Origin: Paraburkholderia heleia NBRC 101817
GTDB lineage: Bacteria > Pseudomonadota > Gammaproteobacteria > Burkholderiales > Burkholderiaceae
Direction: 5' to 3'
DNA: 64,000 bases
Assembly (NCBI RefSeq): GCF_000739775.1
Contig: NZ_BBJH01000002.1
Span: forward strand, 62,001-126,000
Shown here piece by piece: positions 18,683-27,860 of this stretch; the stretch's first letter is position 1, and the number at the start of each line of letters is the position of its first letter. A program made the position numbers and the translations under genes. The notes under the pieces are model-generated. The model was given only the letters and a program-made list of their open reading frames with translations. It ran no database searches and was not told the DNA's origin.

Positions 18683-19659
18683 GCGGGCTGCGTTACTGGT
18701 ATGCGGAAAATCGCGGGACGGCGTTCGCGTTCGGCCTGTTCGTGCTGATGTTCGCGATTTACCTCTTCAACTACCCGTCGAGTCTATCGGCGAACGTGTT
18801 TCAGACAGCCGCGAACAAGGCGGTGTTGCTCGCGCTGGTGTCGATGGGGCAAGCGCTCGTCGTGCTCACGGCCGGCATCGATCTCTCGATCGGCATGATG
18901 CTCGTGCTGACGAACTGCATCGGCTCGTGGATCGTCACGGGCGACGCGCTGCACAGCGCGCTCGGCATCGTCGGTGTGCTCGCGGCAGGCGCGTTGTGCG
19001 GCGCGCTCAATGGCGTAATCATCATTTTCGGCCGTCTGCAGCCGATCGTGACGACGATCGCAACGGGCGCCGTGTTCTACGGCATTGCGCTGCTGCTGCG
19101 CCCCGTTCCCGGCGGCACGATCAACGACGATCTTGCCGACGCCCTGACCGGCAAGGTCGCGGGCATCGTGCCGGCGAGCCTGCTGATTCTGATCGCGGCC
19201 GTGGTGATCGTCTGGATTCCTTTCAAACGCTCGGCGGTGGGGCGTGCGGCGTATGCGACCGGCTCGTCCGAGCCCGCGGCGTTCCTCTCCGGCATGCCGA
19301 TCCGCCGCGCGAAGTTCGCGAGCTACACGCTGGCGGGCCTGCTCGCCGCGATAGGCGGCCTCTTTCTGACCTTCTTTACCGACACCGGCGAAGCGAGCCT
19401 CGGCAGCGCGAACTCGTACACGCTCTTTTCGATTGCGGCTGTGGTGATCGGCGGCGTGTCGCTGCTCGGCGGCAAGGGCAGCGCGATCGGCGCGATCTTC
19501 GGCGCGTTTGCGTTCCGTTCCATCGGCGACCTGCTGTTCGTGTTCAACGTCGACGCGCTCTGGCAGCCGCTATTCCAGGGCGTGATTCTCCTCCTTGCCG
19601 TCGCGATCGGCGCGTGCGGGCTGTTCAGGGTGCGCAACCGTCTGGAGTGGTTCCAATGA
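18679..19659 (+). CDS. Sugar ABC transporter permease (RbsC type), first copy
   Basis: 326-residue inner-membrane permease. It contains the landmark LTAGIDLSIGMMLVL near residue 68 and the C-terminal AAVVIGGVSLLGGKGSAIGA, both diagnostic for the RbsC/AraH branch. The ATG at 18679 overlaps the ATPase stop, and its own stop overlaps the next permease start, so translation of the three genes is coupled. With the second permease it presumably forms a heterodimeric channel, unlike the RbsC homodimer. Confidence 0.93.
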   Translation: MSGLRYWYAENRGTAFAFGLFVLMFAIYLFNYPSSLSANVFQTAANKAVLLALVSMGQALVVLTAGIDLSIGMMLVLTNCIGSWIVTGDALHSALGIVGVLAAGALCGALNGVIIIFGRLQPIVTTIATGAVFYGIALLLRPVPGGTINDDLADALTGKVAGIVPASLLILIAAVVIVWIPFKRSAVGRAAYATGSSEPAAFLSGMPIRRAKFASYTLAGLLAAIGGLFLTFFTDTGEASLGSANSYTLFSIAAVVIGGVSLLGGKGSAIGAIFGAFAFRSIGDLLFVFNVDALWQPLFQGVILLLAVAIGACGLFRVRNRLEWFQ

Positions 19660-20642
19660 GCGGCGTTTCTGCAGGCACCCGGGCCACCTTTGTGTCGAGG
19701 CTCACGCGCAGGATCGACAAGCCGATTCTGATCTCGTTCGGGTGCATCGTTGCGCTGCTGCTCGTCGGCGGGATGTTTTCGCGCAATTTCACATCGCCCG
19801 AGTACATCCTGCTGCAACTGAAGGTCGGCGCGTTTCTCGGCATTATCGCGACCGGGCTGATGATGGTGATCCTGCTCGGCCACATCGACCTGTCGCTGCC
19901 GTGGACGATCACGGTCGGCGCCATGATGGCGTGCGCCGTGGCGGGGCACGGCGAACTCGGGCAGATTCTCGCGATTCCGGTCGGCATCGGCTGCGGCGTG
20001 CTGATCGGCATCGTCAACGGCATTCTCGTCGCACTCCTGCGCATTCCTTCGATGATCGCGACGCTCGCGACCAACGCGGTCGCGCAAGGCATCATGATCG
20101 TCTATACGGGCGGCTCGTCGCCGCAGGATTCCGCGCCGCACGTCATGCGCTGGCTTGCCGCGGGCTGGCTCGTGCCGGGCGTGCCGAATGCCGTGGCGCT
20201 GTGGGTGGTGGTCGGGGCCGCGACGATGTTCCTGCTCTCGCGCACGACCTTCGGGCGCACGCTGTACGCGATCGGCAACACCGAGCGCGCGGCGTATCTT
20301 TCCGGCATCGACACGCGGCTCGTGACCGTGGCCGCGTTCGCCGTGTGCAGCGCTTTCGCCGCGTTCGGCGGCGTGCTGCTCGCGGGGTATGCGTCGAAGG
20401 CGGCGCAGTCGATGGGCGACGCTTACCTGCTGCCCGCGATCGCCGCGGTGGTGCTGGGCGGCACGTCCATTCTGGGCGGCCGCGGCTCGTACCTCGGCAC
20501 CGTTGCCGGCGCGATTCTCATCACGCTGCTGCAGTCCATTCTCTCGGTCGCGCAGATGCCGGAGGCGGGGCGCCAGATCATCTACGGCGTGGTGATCGCC
20601 GCGATGCTGCTGCTGTACGGGCGCAGCAAGCGGGAAGTGTAG
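19656..20642 (+). CDS. Sugar ABC transporter permease (RbsC type), second copy
   Basis: 328-residue permease paralogous to its neighbour. The corresponding motifs are ILLGHIDLSLPWTITVGAMM and AAVVLGGTSILGGRGSYLGT. The sequence LGHIDLSLPW differs from the more common LTGGIDLSVG, so the two permeases are clearly diverged and not a recent duplication. It is last in the operon; a strong hairpin follows the stop within a few bases. Confidence 0.93.
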   Translation: MSGVSAGTRATFVSRLTRRIDKPILISFGCIVALLLVGGMFSRNFTSPEYILLQLKVGAFLGIIATGLMMVILLGHIDLSLPWTITVGAMMACAVAGHGELGQILAIPVGIGCGVLIGIVNGILVALLRIPSMIATLATNAVAQGIMIVYTGGSSPQDSAPHVMRWLAAGWLVPGVPNAVALWVVVGAATMFLLSRTTFGRTLYAIGNTERAAYLSGIDTRLVTVAAFAVCSAFAAFGGVLLAGYASKAAQSMGDAYLLPAIAAVVLGGTSILGGRGSYLGTVAGAILITLLQSILSVAQMPEAGRQIIYGVVIAAMLLLYGRSKREV

Positions 20643-20645
20643 GGC

Positions 20646-20663
20646 GCGGGGGCGAGCCCCCGC
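20646..20663 (+). terminator. GC-rich hairpin after the sugar ABC operon
   Basis: GCGGGGGC (20646-20653) pairs perfectly with GCCCCCGC (20656-20663), a very stable stem starting 4 bases after the last permease stop and lying before the convergent SDR stop. The following bases (TTCACACTC) are a poor U-tract, so it may be an RNA-stabilising 3' end as much as a terminator. Confidence 0.5.
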
Positions 20664-20696
20664 TTCACACTCAATCCATCCGATCGAACCGGAACG

Positions 20697-21500
20697 TCAC
20701 TGCGCGATGCGATAGCGCGGCGCCGGCGTGTTGCTGGACAGCTGCGCGGACATCGCGCGGCGAGCCGTCTCGAACGCGTTCCATTGCTCCACGTCGTGCA
20801 GCGAAGGAATCGTCACGATTTCGCCGCGCTCGAAGCCGGTGAGGGCGGCGCTCACCATGTCCGCGGCGGACATCACGATCGCGCTGTCGAGATGTTCGAG
20901 CGGCAGGCCGCCCGTCTCCCAGAATTCCGTCGCCGTGGCGCCGGGCAGTACCGCCTGCACCTGGATGCCCTTGTCGGCGAGTTCGTGATGCAGCGACTGG
21001 CTGAACGCGAGCACGAAGGCCTTGGTGCCCCCATACACGCCGTTGAGGATCTCGGGCGCGATGCTCACGATGGAGGCGATGTTGATGATCGCGCCGTGGC
21101 CGCGTGCGACGAAACCGGGCACGGCCGCATACGTGAGCCGCGTGAGCGCAGTGACGTTCAGCTCGATCATGCGCGTCATGTAGTCGACATTGCTCTCCAC
21201 GAGCGGCGTGTGCGTGCCGATGCCCGCGTTGTTGACGAGCAGCGTGAGGCTGGCGTCGTCGCGCACGCGCGCTTCGACGGCGGCGAGATCGTTGCGGTCG
21301 TTGAGATCGGCGGCGAGCACTTCCACGTCGCGCCGGGTGTCGCTCGTGATGCGCCCGGCGAGCGCGGCAAGCCGCTCGCGATTGCGCGCGACGAGCACGA
21401 GGTCGTAGCCCCGGCGCGCGAGTTCCGCCGCGTATACGGCGCCGATACCCGACGATGCGCCGGTGACGAGGGCGGTGCCGCGATGAGTGTGCTGGTTCAT
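20697..21500 (-). CDS. Short-chain dehydrogenase/reductase
   Basis: 267 residues. Rossmann NAD(P) motif TGASSGIG near residue 15, the NNAG motif, and an intact catalytic Tyr-x-x-x-Lys (YGGTK). The arginines after the second strand (LVARNRERL) suggest NADP preference. I start at the ATG at 21500, with AAGGAG 8 bases upstream; a TTG six bases earlier is too close to the ribosome site. It is divergent from the GlxA-type regulator at 21643, which may control it. Substrate unknown. Confidence 0.88.
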   Translation of the reverse strand: MNQHTHRGTALVTGASSGIGAVYAAELARRGYDLVLVARNRERLAALAGRITSDTRRDVEVLAADLNDRNDLAAVEARVRDDASLTLLVNNAGIGTHTPLVESNVDYMTRMIELNVTALTRLTYAAVPGFVARGHGAIINIASIVSIAPEILNGVYGGTKAFVLAFSQSLHHELADKGIQVQAVLPGATATEFWETGGLPLEHLDSAIVMSAADMVSAALTGFERGEIVTIPSLHDVEQWNAFETARRAMSAQLSSNTPAPRYRIAQ

Positions 21501-21642
21501 GATCAAGCTCCTTTGCGTAGCGGCGCGCGTGGTTAGGTAACGTGCAGGTGGCGCTGCTGTGAGTGCATTCTGGCCGCGATTGACCGTGTCGCAAATGACG
21601 TATAAGGTCGTGTTTCAGGACATGCAGCGACAGGAGCAGGAC

Positions 21643-22596
21643 ATGCACCGCATCGGCTATCTGCTGAGCGACGGGTTCCAGGTGATGGCGCTCGCGACCC
21701 AAAGCGTTTTCGAATACGCGAATACGGTGGCGGGCTCGCCGTTCTACGCGATCGGGAACTATTCGGTGGAGGGCGGCGCGATTCGTTCGTCGCTCGGCAT
21801 GAGCGTGGACACGCAGCGCGCACCCGCGCCCGCGCGCAGCCGCGTGGACACCTGGGTCGTGGCGGGCGTGAACGACCCGCTTGCGGTGTCGGCAGCGCCC
21901 GCGCTGCTGGCGTTCCTGCGCCGCGCGAGCGGCCGCGCGCGCCGGGTGGCGGGCATCTGCACGGGCGGCTTCGTGCTGGCCGAGGCGGGTCTGCTCGACG
22001 GCCGCCGCGCCACGATGCACTGGTACTACGCGCGCGATCTACAGCAGCGCTTTCCCGACGTTCGCGTGGAAGACGACCGCATCTATATCGTCGACGGGCC
22101 GGTCTGGACTTCGGCGGGCATGACGGCGGGGCTCGATCTCGCGCTCGCCATGGTCGAGCGCGACCTCGGCGCGGAAGTGGCGCGCTCGGTTGCGCACAAG
22201 CTCGTCATGCATCAGCGGCGCTCGGGCGGCCAGTCGCAGCATTCCGAAATGCTCGCGCTCGCGCCGAAATCGGACCGCATCCAGAACGCCCTCGACTATG
22301 CGCGCCGCAACCTGAGCCGCGCGCTCACGGTCGAACAACTCGCTGAGGCTGTGCACCTGAGCCCGCGCCAGTTCAGCCGTGTGTTCACGGCGGAAACGGG
22401 GCAGTCGCCCGCGCGCGCCGTGGAGGCCCTGCGCCTGGAGGCGGCGCGGCTCATGATCGAGCAGAGCACGCACCCGCTCGATGTCATCGCACGTGAGACC
22501 GGCTTTCGTGACCGGCGGCATATGCGCGAGGCGTTCGTGCGCGGCTTTGGCGTGCCGCCGCAGGCGGTGCGGCGCGAAGTGCGCGAGGGAGCATAG
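21643..22596 (+). CDS. GlxA/FtrA-type AraC regulator with DJ-1/PfpI domain (first of a converging pair)
   Basis: 317 residues. The N-terminal DJ-1/PfpI-like sensor domain contains RVAGICTGGFVLAEAGLLDG, where Cys sits at the usual nucleophile elbow. The C-terminal part has the AraC double helix-turn-helix (LTVEQLAEAVHLSPRQFSRVF and VIARETGFRDRRHMREAFVR). The ATG at 21643 has GGAGCAGGAC immediately upstream; ATGs at 21595 and 21622 are possible alternatives. It is divergent from the SDR gene (142 bases between) and converges with a second GlxA-type gene 14 bases downstream. Confidence 0.87.
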   Translation: MHRIGYLLSDGFQVMALATQSVFEYANTVAGSPFYAIGNYSVEGGAIRSSLGMSVDTQRAPAPARSRVDTWVVAGVNDPLAVSAAPALLAFLRRASGRARRVAGICTGGFVLAEAGLLDGRRATMHWYYARDLQQRFPDVRVEDDRIYIVDGPVWTSAGMTAGLDLALAMVERDLGAEVARSVAHKLVMHQRRSGGQSQHSEMLALAPKSDRIQNALDYARRNLSRALTVEQLAEAVHLSPRQFSRVFTAETGQSPARAVEALRLEAARLMIEQSTHPLDVIARETGFRDRRHMREAFVRGFGVPPQAVRREVREGA

Positions 22597-22610
22597 GCGC
22601 AGCGGCGCGG

Positions 22611-23606
22611 CTACGTATCGGCTTTTGCAGTGCGTTTTGCCCTGGCCGTGACAGCGCTGAAGTGCGCGCGATATTGCTGCGGCGTGGTGCCCAGCTTGCG
22701 CTTGAAGGCAACGCGCAAATGGTCGGCGTCACGCATGCCACATCGAAAGGCTACGGTTTTCAACGGCGCCGTGCTGTTTTCCAGCATTACGCGCGCCGCG
22801 TCGATGCGTGCGCTTTCGACGAATTCGGCGGGCGTCACGTGGGTGTCGCGCACGAAGATTCGGGCGAAGTTGCGCTTGCTCATCTTCGCAATGCCGGCGA
22901 GCACCTCCACGCCCAGATCTTCATTCAGATGCCCGAGCACGTGCTGTTGCACCTGGGCAATGGGCGACGTCGCCTCCGCGTAGGGCGTGAGATACGGGCT
23001 GAACTGCGACTGGCCGCCCGCGCGCTGCACGAACACCACGAGCCGTCGCGCCACTTTCAGCGCGATTTCGGGACCGTGATCCTGAGCCAGCAGGTACAAC
23101 GAGAGGTCAATTCCCGCCGTCACGCCCGCCGAGGTATAGAGACTGCCGTCCTGTATGAAGATGCGGTCGAATTCGACCTTCGCCGTTGGGCACATCGCGG
23201 CGAGCGCGGCCGCGTCGTTCCAGTGCGTCGTTACGGTGCGTCCGTCGAGCAAGCCCGCGCGGCCCAGCGTAAGCGCACCGTTGCAGATGGAACCGAAGCG
23301 CCGGGCGCGCGCGCTGGCTTCGCGCAGCCATGCATGCGCCGCGTCGGCAAGCGGCTGCTCCACGAGCGAGGGGCCGCCCGCGACGAGCAGCAAATCGTAA
23401 CAGCCGCCTGCCTCGCCGAAGTAGCGGTCCGCGCCGATGCGCACGCCGCTCGAGCAGCGCACGGTGTCGCGTTCCGTTGCGATCAGTTCGAGCTGGTATT
23501 GCGCCTCGGGCGGCAGCAGGCGATTGGCCTCCGAGAAGACGTCGGTGGGCCCGAACACGTCGAGTGCCTGGACGCCGGGGAAGACGAGAAGCGCAACGGT
23601 CAGCAT
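22611..23606 (-). CDS. GlxA/FtrA-type AraC regulator with DJ-1/PfpI domain (second of a converging pair)
   Basis: 331 residues with the same architecture as the gene at 21643: a DJ-1/PfpI domain (LLVAGGPSLVEQPL, FGSICNGALTLGRAGLLDG with a Cys nucleophile) and an AraC DNA-binding domain (VLAGIAKMSKRNFARIFVRD, VAFRCGMRDADHLRVAFKRK). It follows the MFS exporter gene by 21 bases in the same direction, so it is probably co-expressed with it and may control it. Family members sense small metabolites or reactive compounds; the ligand here is unknown. Confidence 0.9.
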   Translation of the reverse strand: MLTVALLVFPGVQALDVFGPTDVFSEANRLLPPEAQYQLELIATERDTVRCSSGVRIGADRYFGEAGGCYDLLLVAGGPSLVEQPLADAAHAWLREASARARRFGSICNGALTLGRAGLLDGRTVTTHWNDAAALAAMCPTAKVEFDRIFIQDGSLYTSAGVTAGIDLSLYLLAQDHGPEIALKVARRLVVFVQRAGGQSQFSPYLTPYAEATSPIAQVQQHVLGHLNEDLGVEVLAGIAKMSKRNFARIFVRDTHVTPAEFVESARIDAARVMLENSTAPLKTVAFRCGMRDADHLRVAFKRKLGTTPQQYRAHFSAVTARAKRTAKADT

Positions 23607-23627
23607 CGTGTTGAAGGAAGAACGAAG

Positions 23628-25043
23628 TCAGGGATTGGAGGCGCGCTGGCGTCGCGCGAGAATATGCGCGCCCGCGCTGCGCGGCAGCAGCAGGCTGTCG
23701 GCCACGCCCAGCGCCGCTAGCGCCGTGATGAACCAGAACGCGAGATGGAAGTCGGCCGCGCCCGCCGTCCCCGCATGGGTGCCGCGCAGCGCCTCGGCAA
23801 CCGAAAGCGCCAGCGCGCCCACGGCGATCCCCATGCCGGCGTTCATCTGCTGCAGGACGGAGAAGAGTGTCGTCGCGTCGCGCATCTGCGCCTGGGGCAC
23901 GTCTGCGAAACCGATTGTGTTCAGCGCGGTGAACTGCATCGAGCGCACGAGGCCGCTGAAAAATAGCAAGGCGGCCACGACGACGCGCGGTGTATCCGCT
24001 CCGAGCAGCGTGAAGCCCGCGAAGCCGAGCGCAACCAGCGCGCCGTTGCCGATCAGCACGGCGCGAAAGCCGAAGCGGTTCATGACCCACGTGGTGCCCG
24101 GCTTCATGCACAGATTGCCGGCGAACAGCCATAGCAGCAGCGCGCCGGATGCTACGGCGCTCCACCCGAAGGCCACCTGGAACATGAGCGGCAGCAGAAA
24201 CGGCGCGGTGCCGATGGCCGTGCGAAAAAGCGAACCGCCGAACACGGTCACGCGAAACGTGTTGATCTTCACAGGCGCGAGATCGAACAGCGGATGCGCC
24301 ACGCGCCGCAAATGCACGACGGCCGCCGCCAATAGCGCGATGCCCGCCACGCACGTTCCGATCGACACGGGCGCGGTGACGTCGGAGCGGCTCGCCATCT
24401 CGATGCCGCTCATGACGAACGCAAAGCCGAGGCCGCTCAGCACGAAGCCGAAGGTATCGAAGCGGCGCGGTTGCGTGTGCTCGTCGCGCAGGAGCAGCAG
24501 GGCGGCCGCGAGCGCAGCCACCCCGAGCGGCAGGTTGAGCAGGAAGATCCAGTGCCAGCTCCAATGCGTGCTGATCCAGCCGCCGAGCGGCGGCCCGAGA
24601 ATCGGCGCGACCAGCGCGGGCCAGGTGAGGATCGCAATGGCGCGCACGATCTCGTGCTTCGGCGTGTCGCGCAGCACGACGAGCCGGCCCACCGGCACCA
24701 TCATCGCGCCGCCCAGCCCCTGCAGTACGCGCGCGGCGGTGAAGGCGAACAGGCCCGTACTCGACGCGCACAGCAGCGAGGCCGCGCTGAACACGGCGAT
24801 GGCCGTGGCGAACACGCGCCGCGCGCCGAAGCGCTCGGCGAACCAGCCGCTCACGGGGATGAACATCGTCAGCGCGACGAGATAGGCGGAGACGCCGATC
24901 GAGAGATACGCGGGCGCCGTGTGAAAGTCGCGCGCGATGATGGGCAGCGAGGTCGTGATGACCGTGGCGTCGAGGTTCTCCATGAAGAACGTTGCGGCCA
25001 CAAGGAATGCGACGGCGGTGCGGCGATCGAGGGCGTGCGGCAT
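23628..25043 (-). CDS. MFS transporter, DHA2 (EmrB/QacA) drug:H+ antiporter family
   Basis: 471-residue polytopic protein. The N-terminal helix FFMENLDATVITTSLPIIARDF is motif D1 of the 14-helix DHA2 family (typically LD-x-T-V-x-N-V-A-L-P). Motif A-like GWFAERFGARRVF and motif C-like ILGPPLGGWISTHWSWHWIF follow. Roughly 13-14 hydrophobic segments are seen. It forms a unit with the GlxA-type regulator downstream. Export of a toxic or drug-like compound is inferred from family. Confidence 0.9.
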   Translation of the reverse strand: MPHALDRRTAVAFLVAATFFMENLDATVITTSLPIIARDFHTAPAYLSIGVSAYLVALTMFIPVSGWFAERFGARRVFATAIAVFSAASLLCASSTGLFAFTAARVLQGLGGAMMVPVGRLVVLRDTPKHEIVRAIAILTWPALVAPILGPPLGGWISTHWSWHWIFLLNLPLGVAALAAALLLLRDEHTQPRRFDTFGFVLSGLGFAFVMSGIEMASRSDVTAPVSIGTCVAGIALLAAAVVHLRRVAHPLFDLAPVKINTFRVTVFGGSLFRTAIGTAPFLLPLMFQVAFGWSAVASGALLLWLFAGNLCMKPGTTWVMNRFGFRAVLIGNGALVALGFAGFTLLGADTPRVVVAALLFFSGLVRSMQFTALNTIGFADVPQAQMRDATTLFSVLQQMNAGMGIAVGALALSVAEALRGTHAGTAGAADFHLAFWFITALAALGVADSLLLPRSAGAHILARRQRASNP

Positions 25044-25205
25044 CAGGCGTGTTCCAGGAATTTCCGGGCGTGATTCTTCGTCGGCCGCCGGATTCGGCGC
25101 GGAGTGTCCCTCATTCTACTGAAGTTGGCCCATCTTCCGCTGGCACGTTCCCTGCATGATCTGGCATGGACCATGCGAGATTCATCGCGAAGGGAGGTCA
25201 ATACG

Positions 25206-25484
25206 ATGAGCAACCAGTCCGACGAGTCCGTTCATCCCGACGACGCACCGGAACCGCGCGGCACGGATCTGCCCAAGCCAGTTGGGGACGCTGTGCCTGC
25301 CCCCACCGAGCCGGGTCTCGATCAGCCGTTGCCACCAAAGACTTTGCCAACGGAGGAGGCGTGCGAGGACCCAGGCGAGGCAGAGCGGGCGCCGCACAAC
25401 GATATTTCCAGGCCGCTGGGCGACGCGGTGCCCACGCCGGTCGAACCGGGCCTCGACCAGCCGCTGTCGCCTAAAAAGCATTAG
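25206..25484 (+). CDS. Small proline-rich protein with a duplicated 26-residue module
   Basis: 92 residues started at the ATG at 25206, with GGGAGG 8 bases upstream. No signal peptide or membrane helix; rich in Pro, Asp and Glu, so likely disordered. Two related modules are visible: DLPKPVGDAVPAPTEPGLDQ followed by PLPPK, and DISRPLGDAVPTPVEPGLDQ followed by PLSPK. They are separated by an acidic linker. I do not recognise the family. It stands alone between the MFS gene and the molybdenum hydroxylase operon. The good ribosome site and internal repeat argue that it is real. Confidence 0.6.
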   Translation: MSNQSDESVHPDDAPEPRGTDLPKPVGDAVPAPTEPGLDQPLPPKTLPTEEACEDPGEAERAPHNDISRPLGDAVPTPVEPGLDQPLSPKKH

Positions 25485-25565
25485 GTGTGTTCACGTTCAT
25501 AACGAGCCCTGGAATGAAATTTTTAGTTTGGGGAAACGTAACTTGCCGGCCGCATTGCGGTTTCG

Positions 25566-27860
25566 CTATGCCTTGAGCGCATTGCGCGACTCCGGCGCGA
25601 GCAGCGGCAACTCGCGGATTCTCACGCCGGTCGCGTCGGCAATCGCGTTGGCGAGCGCCGCCGCGGCCGGTCCTTGCGCCGCTTCGCCCACGCCGAGGAA
25701 CGGCAGGCCGGGGCGGTCGATCAGCAGAACCTCCACGCGCCTCGGGACCGACGCGAAGCGCATGATCGGGTAAGTGCTCCAGTCGAAGCTCGTAATACGT
25801 TCACGGTCAAAATGCGTTTGTTCATAGAGCGTCCAGCTGGTCGACTGCAATATGCCGCCTTCGACCTGGTTGCGCACGCCATCCGGATTCACGATCTGGC
25901 CGCAGTCGATGGCCGCAACGACGCGCTCGATACGCACCTCGCCGGTATCGCGCATGACGGTCACGTCCATGGCAATGGCAAGGTAGGCCATCAGGTTCTT
26001 GTATTGGGCGAAGGCAAAGCCGGATCCGGGAGCGCGTACGTCGGGGTGCGTCGCGCGCGCGGCATGCGCACGCCAGCCGAATCGACCGGCCACGGCCTGG
26101 ATGACGGCTTGCGCGCGCGGATCGTCGAGATGCTTGAGACGGAACGCGACAGGGTCCGCTTGCGCGGCACCCGCAAGCTCGTCGATAAAGCTTTCGATGG
26201 CGAACACGTTCATATGCGCGCCGAGCGAGCGCATCGCCGAAACGCGTATCGGCATGGCGGGAAGGAAATGATGCTGGACGTGCAGCCTCGGCACGCGGTA
26301 AAGCGGAATGCTGTTGCGGTCGCCGCCGCCTTCCGGCATGGGAATCGGCTTGGGCGGCGCGGGCATGAAGGGTGGTGCGAGCAGCTGCGCAGGCAAGAGC
26401 CGGCCCGCGTTCTCGATGCGGTTGTTATGGGTATTGCTCCATAGTTCGTATTGCCAGGCGACGATCGAGCCGCCGGCATCGAGCGACGCGCGCGCATCCA
26501 CGGTCATCGCGGGACCGAACGGCTCCCACATGTGTTCCTGCTCGCGCATGAACTGCACGCGCACCGGGTGGCCGGGCAGCTCGTGTGCGATGAGCGCGGC
26601 GTCACCGGCGGCGTCGTCCGCACCATTGTGTCCGTAGCAGCCCGAACCTTCTACGTGCACGCAGCGCACCTTCTCGCGCGGCATGCCGAGCATTTCGGCA
26701 ATGCCCGCGCGCAGCGGATAGACGCCTTGCGTGTGCGTCCAGACCGTCATGACGCCGTTGTCGAGTTGCGCGAGCGCGCACGAAGGCCCAATCGATCCGT
26801 GCGTCAAATAGGGCTTCGAATAGCGGGCTTGCAACGTCGCCGCCGGCTGTCCGGCGGGCGCACCCTGGTCCGCCACTACGATTTCCTGTGCGGGCAGGTT
26901 CATGAGAAACGCGTGAATGCTGGCCGGATCGGGCAGCGGAGGGCCCGGCTGCCACTGCGCCGCAAGCGCGAGTTCTCGCATGGCGACGATGGCGCGCCAT
27001 TCGTCGTCGGCGACCACGGCCAGGTAATCGCCGTTGCGCACGACCTTGACGACGCCAGGCAGCGCCGTCACGCGCGCGGTATCGACGCTAACGAGCCGCG
27101 CGCCATAGGAGGGCGGCCTCACGACGCGCGCATGCAGCATGCCGGCGAACCGCAGGTCCTGCACATAGCTCGCGCCGCCCGTTACCTTGCCCGGAATGTC
27201 CACGCGCGGCAGCGTGCGCCCGATCACGGCGTAATGCGCGGGCGGCTTTTTCGCGGCGTTGGGCTGCGCGTCCTGATGCAGGTTGGCGTGCTGCACCGCT
27301 TCGCCATAGGTCACGCGCCTGCCGTCGGCGGCGAGGATCGCGCCGTCGCGCGTGGAGAGCGCCGCAGCATCGACGCCCAACTGCGCCGCCGCGCTTTCGA
27401 CGAGCAGCGTGCGCACCTGGGCTGCCGCGTTGAGGATGGCCGTGCCGCTGTCCGCCATCGTGTGGCTGCCTGCCGTGTAGCCTTCGTTTGGCGTGGCGGC
27501 CGTATCGGCCGTGATCAGTTCGACTGCATGGGGCGCGAGGTCGAGTTCTTCGGCGGCGAGTTGCAGGAGCGCCGTGCGAATGCCGGTGCCCAGTTCCACC
27601 TTGCCCGTGAACACGCTCACGTGGCCGTCGGGTCCGACCTTGATCCACGCGTCGAGCGATGGCGTGGTCTTGAGGCTGCCCGACAGCTTCGGGGCGCTCG
27701 CGTGGAAGGTGCCCGCTTCGGTGGCGGTTTGCGCGAGTGCGGCCATGCCGGGCACGATGGCGAAGCTCACCATCAGCGAGCCGCCCACGAGGAAGCGGCG
27801 GCGCGCGGCATCGTCGGGGCCACAAGGGTCGAACGAAGGAGAGGGGCGGGTGCGGCTCAT
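25566..27860 (-). CDS. Molybdenum hydroxylase large subunit (xanthine dehydrogenase/aldehyde oxidase family), Tat-exported
   Basis: 764-residue molybdopterin-cytosine-dinucleotide subunit of the IorB/AorB class. The N-terminus AARRRFLVGGSLMVSF is a twin-arginine signal, so the enzyme acts in the periplasm. Visible family landmarks include VELGTGIRTALLQLAAEEL, FTHTQ-like WTHTQGVYPLRAGIAEMLGM, EGSGCYGHNGADDAAGDAAL and the C-terminal GVGEAAQGPAAAALANAI with the catalytic Glu. I start it at the ATG at 27860, overlapping the 2Fe-2S gene stop; the longer open frame upstream is antisense-like and arginine-rich. It would hydroxylate an aldehyde or N-heterocycle and hand electrons to the 2Fe-2S and cytochrome c subunits. 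Substrate unknown. Confidence 0.92.
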   Translation of the reverse strand: MSRTRPSPSFDPCGPDDAARRRFLVGGSLMVSFAIVPGMAALAQTATEAGTFHASAPKLSGSLKTTPSLDAWIKVGPDGHVSVFTGKVELGTGIRTALLQLAAEELDLAPHAVELITADTAATPNEGYTAGSHTMADSGTAILNAAAQVRTLLVESAAAQLGVDAAALSTRDGAILAADGRRVTYGEAVQHANLHQDAQPNAAKKPPAHYAVIGRTLPRVDIPGKVTGGASYVQDLRFAGMLHARVVRPPSYGARLVSVDTARVTALPGVVKVVRNGDYLAVVADDEWRAIVAMRELALAAQWQPGPPLPDPASIHAFLMNLPAQEIVVADQGAPAGQPAATLQARYSKPYLTHGSIGPSCALAQLDNGVMTVWTHTQGVYPLRAGIAEMLGMPREKVRCVHVEGSGCYGHNGADDAAGDAALIAHELPGHPVRVQFMREQEHMWEPFGPAMTVDARASLDAGGSIVAWQYELWSNTHNNRIENAGRLLPAQLLAPPFMPAPPKPIPMPEGGGDRNSIPLYRVPRLHVQHHFLPAMPIRVSAMRSLGAHMNVFAIESFIDELAGAAQADPVAFRLKHLDDPRAQAVIQAVAGRFGWRAHAARATHPDVRAPGSGFAFAQYKNLMAYLAIAMDVTVMRDTGEVRIERVVAAIDCGQIVNPDGVRNQVEGGILQSTSWTLYEQTHFDRERITSFDWSTYPIMRFASVPRRVEVLLIDRPGLPFLGVGEAAQGPAAAALANAIADATGVRIRELPLLAPESRNALKA

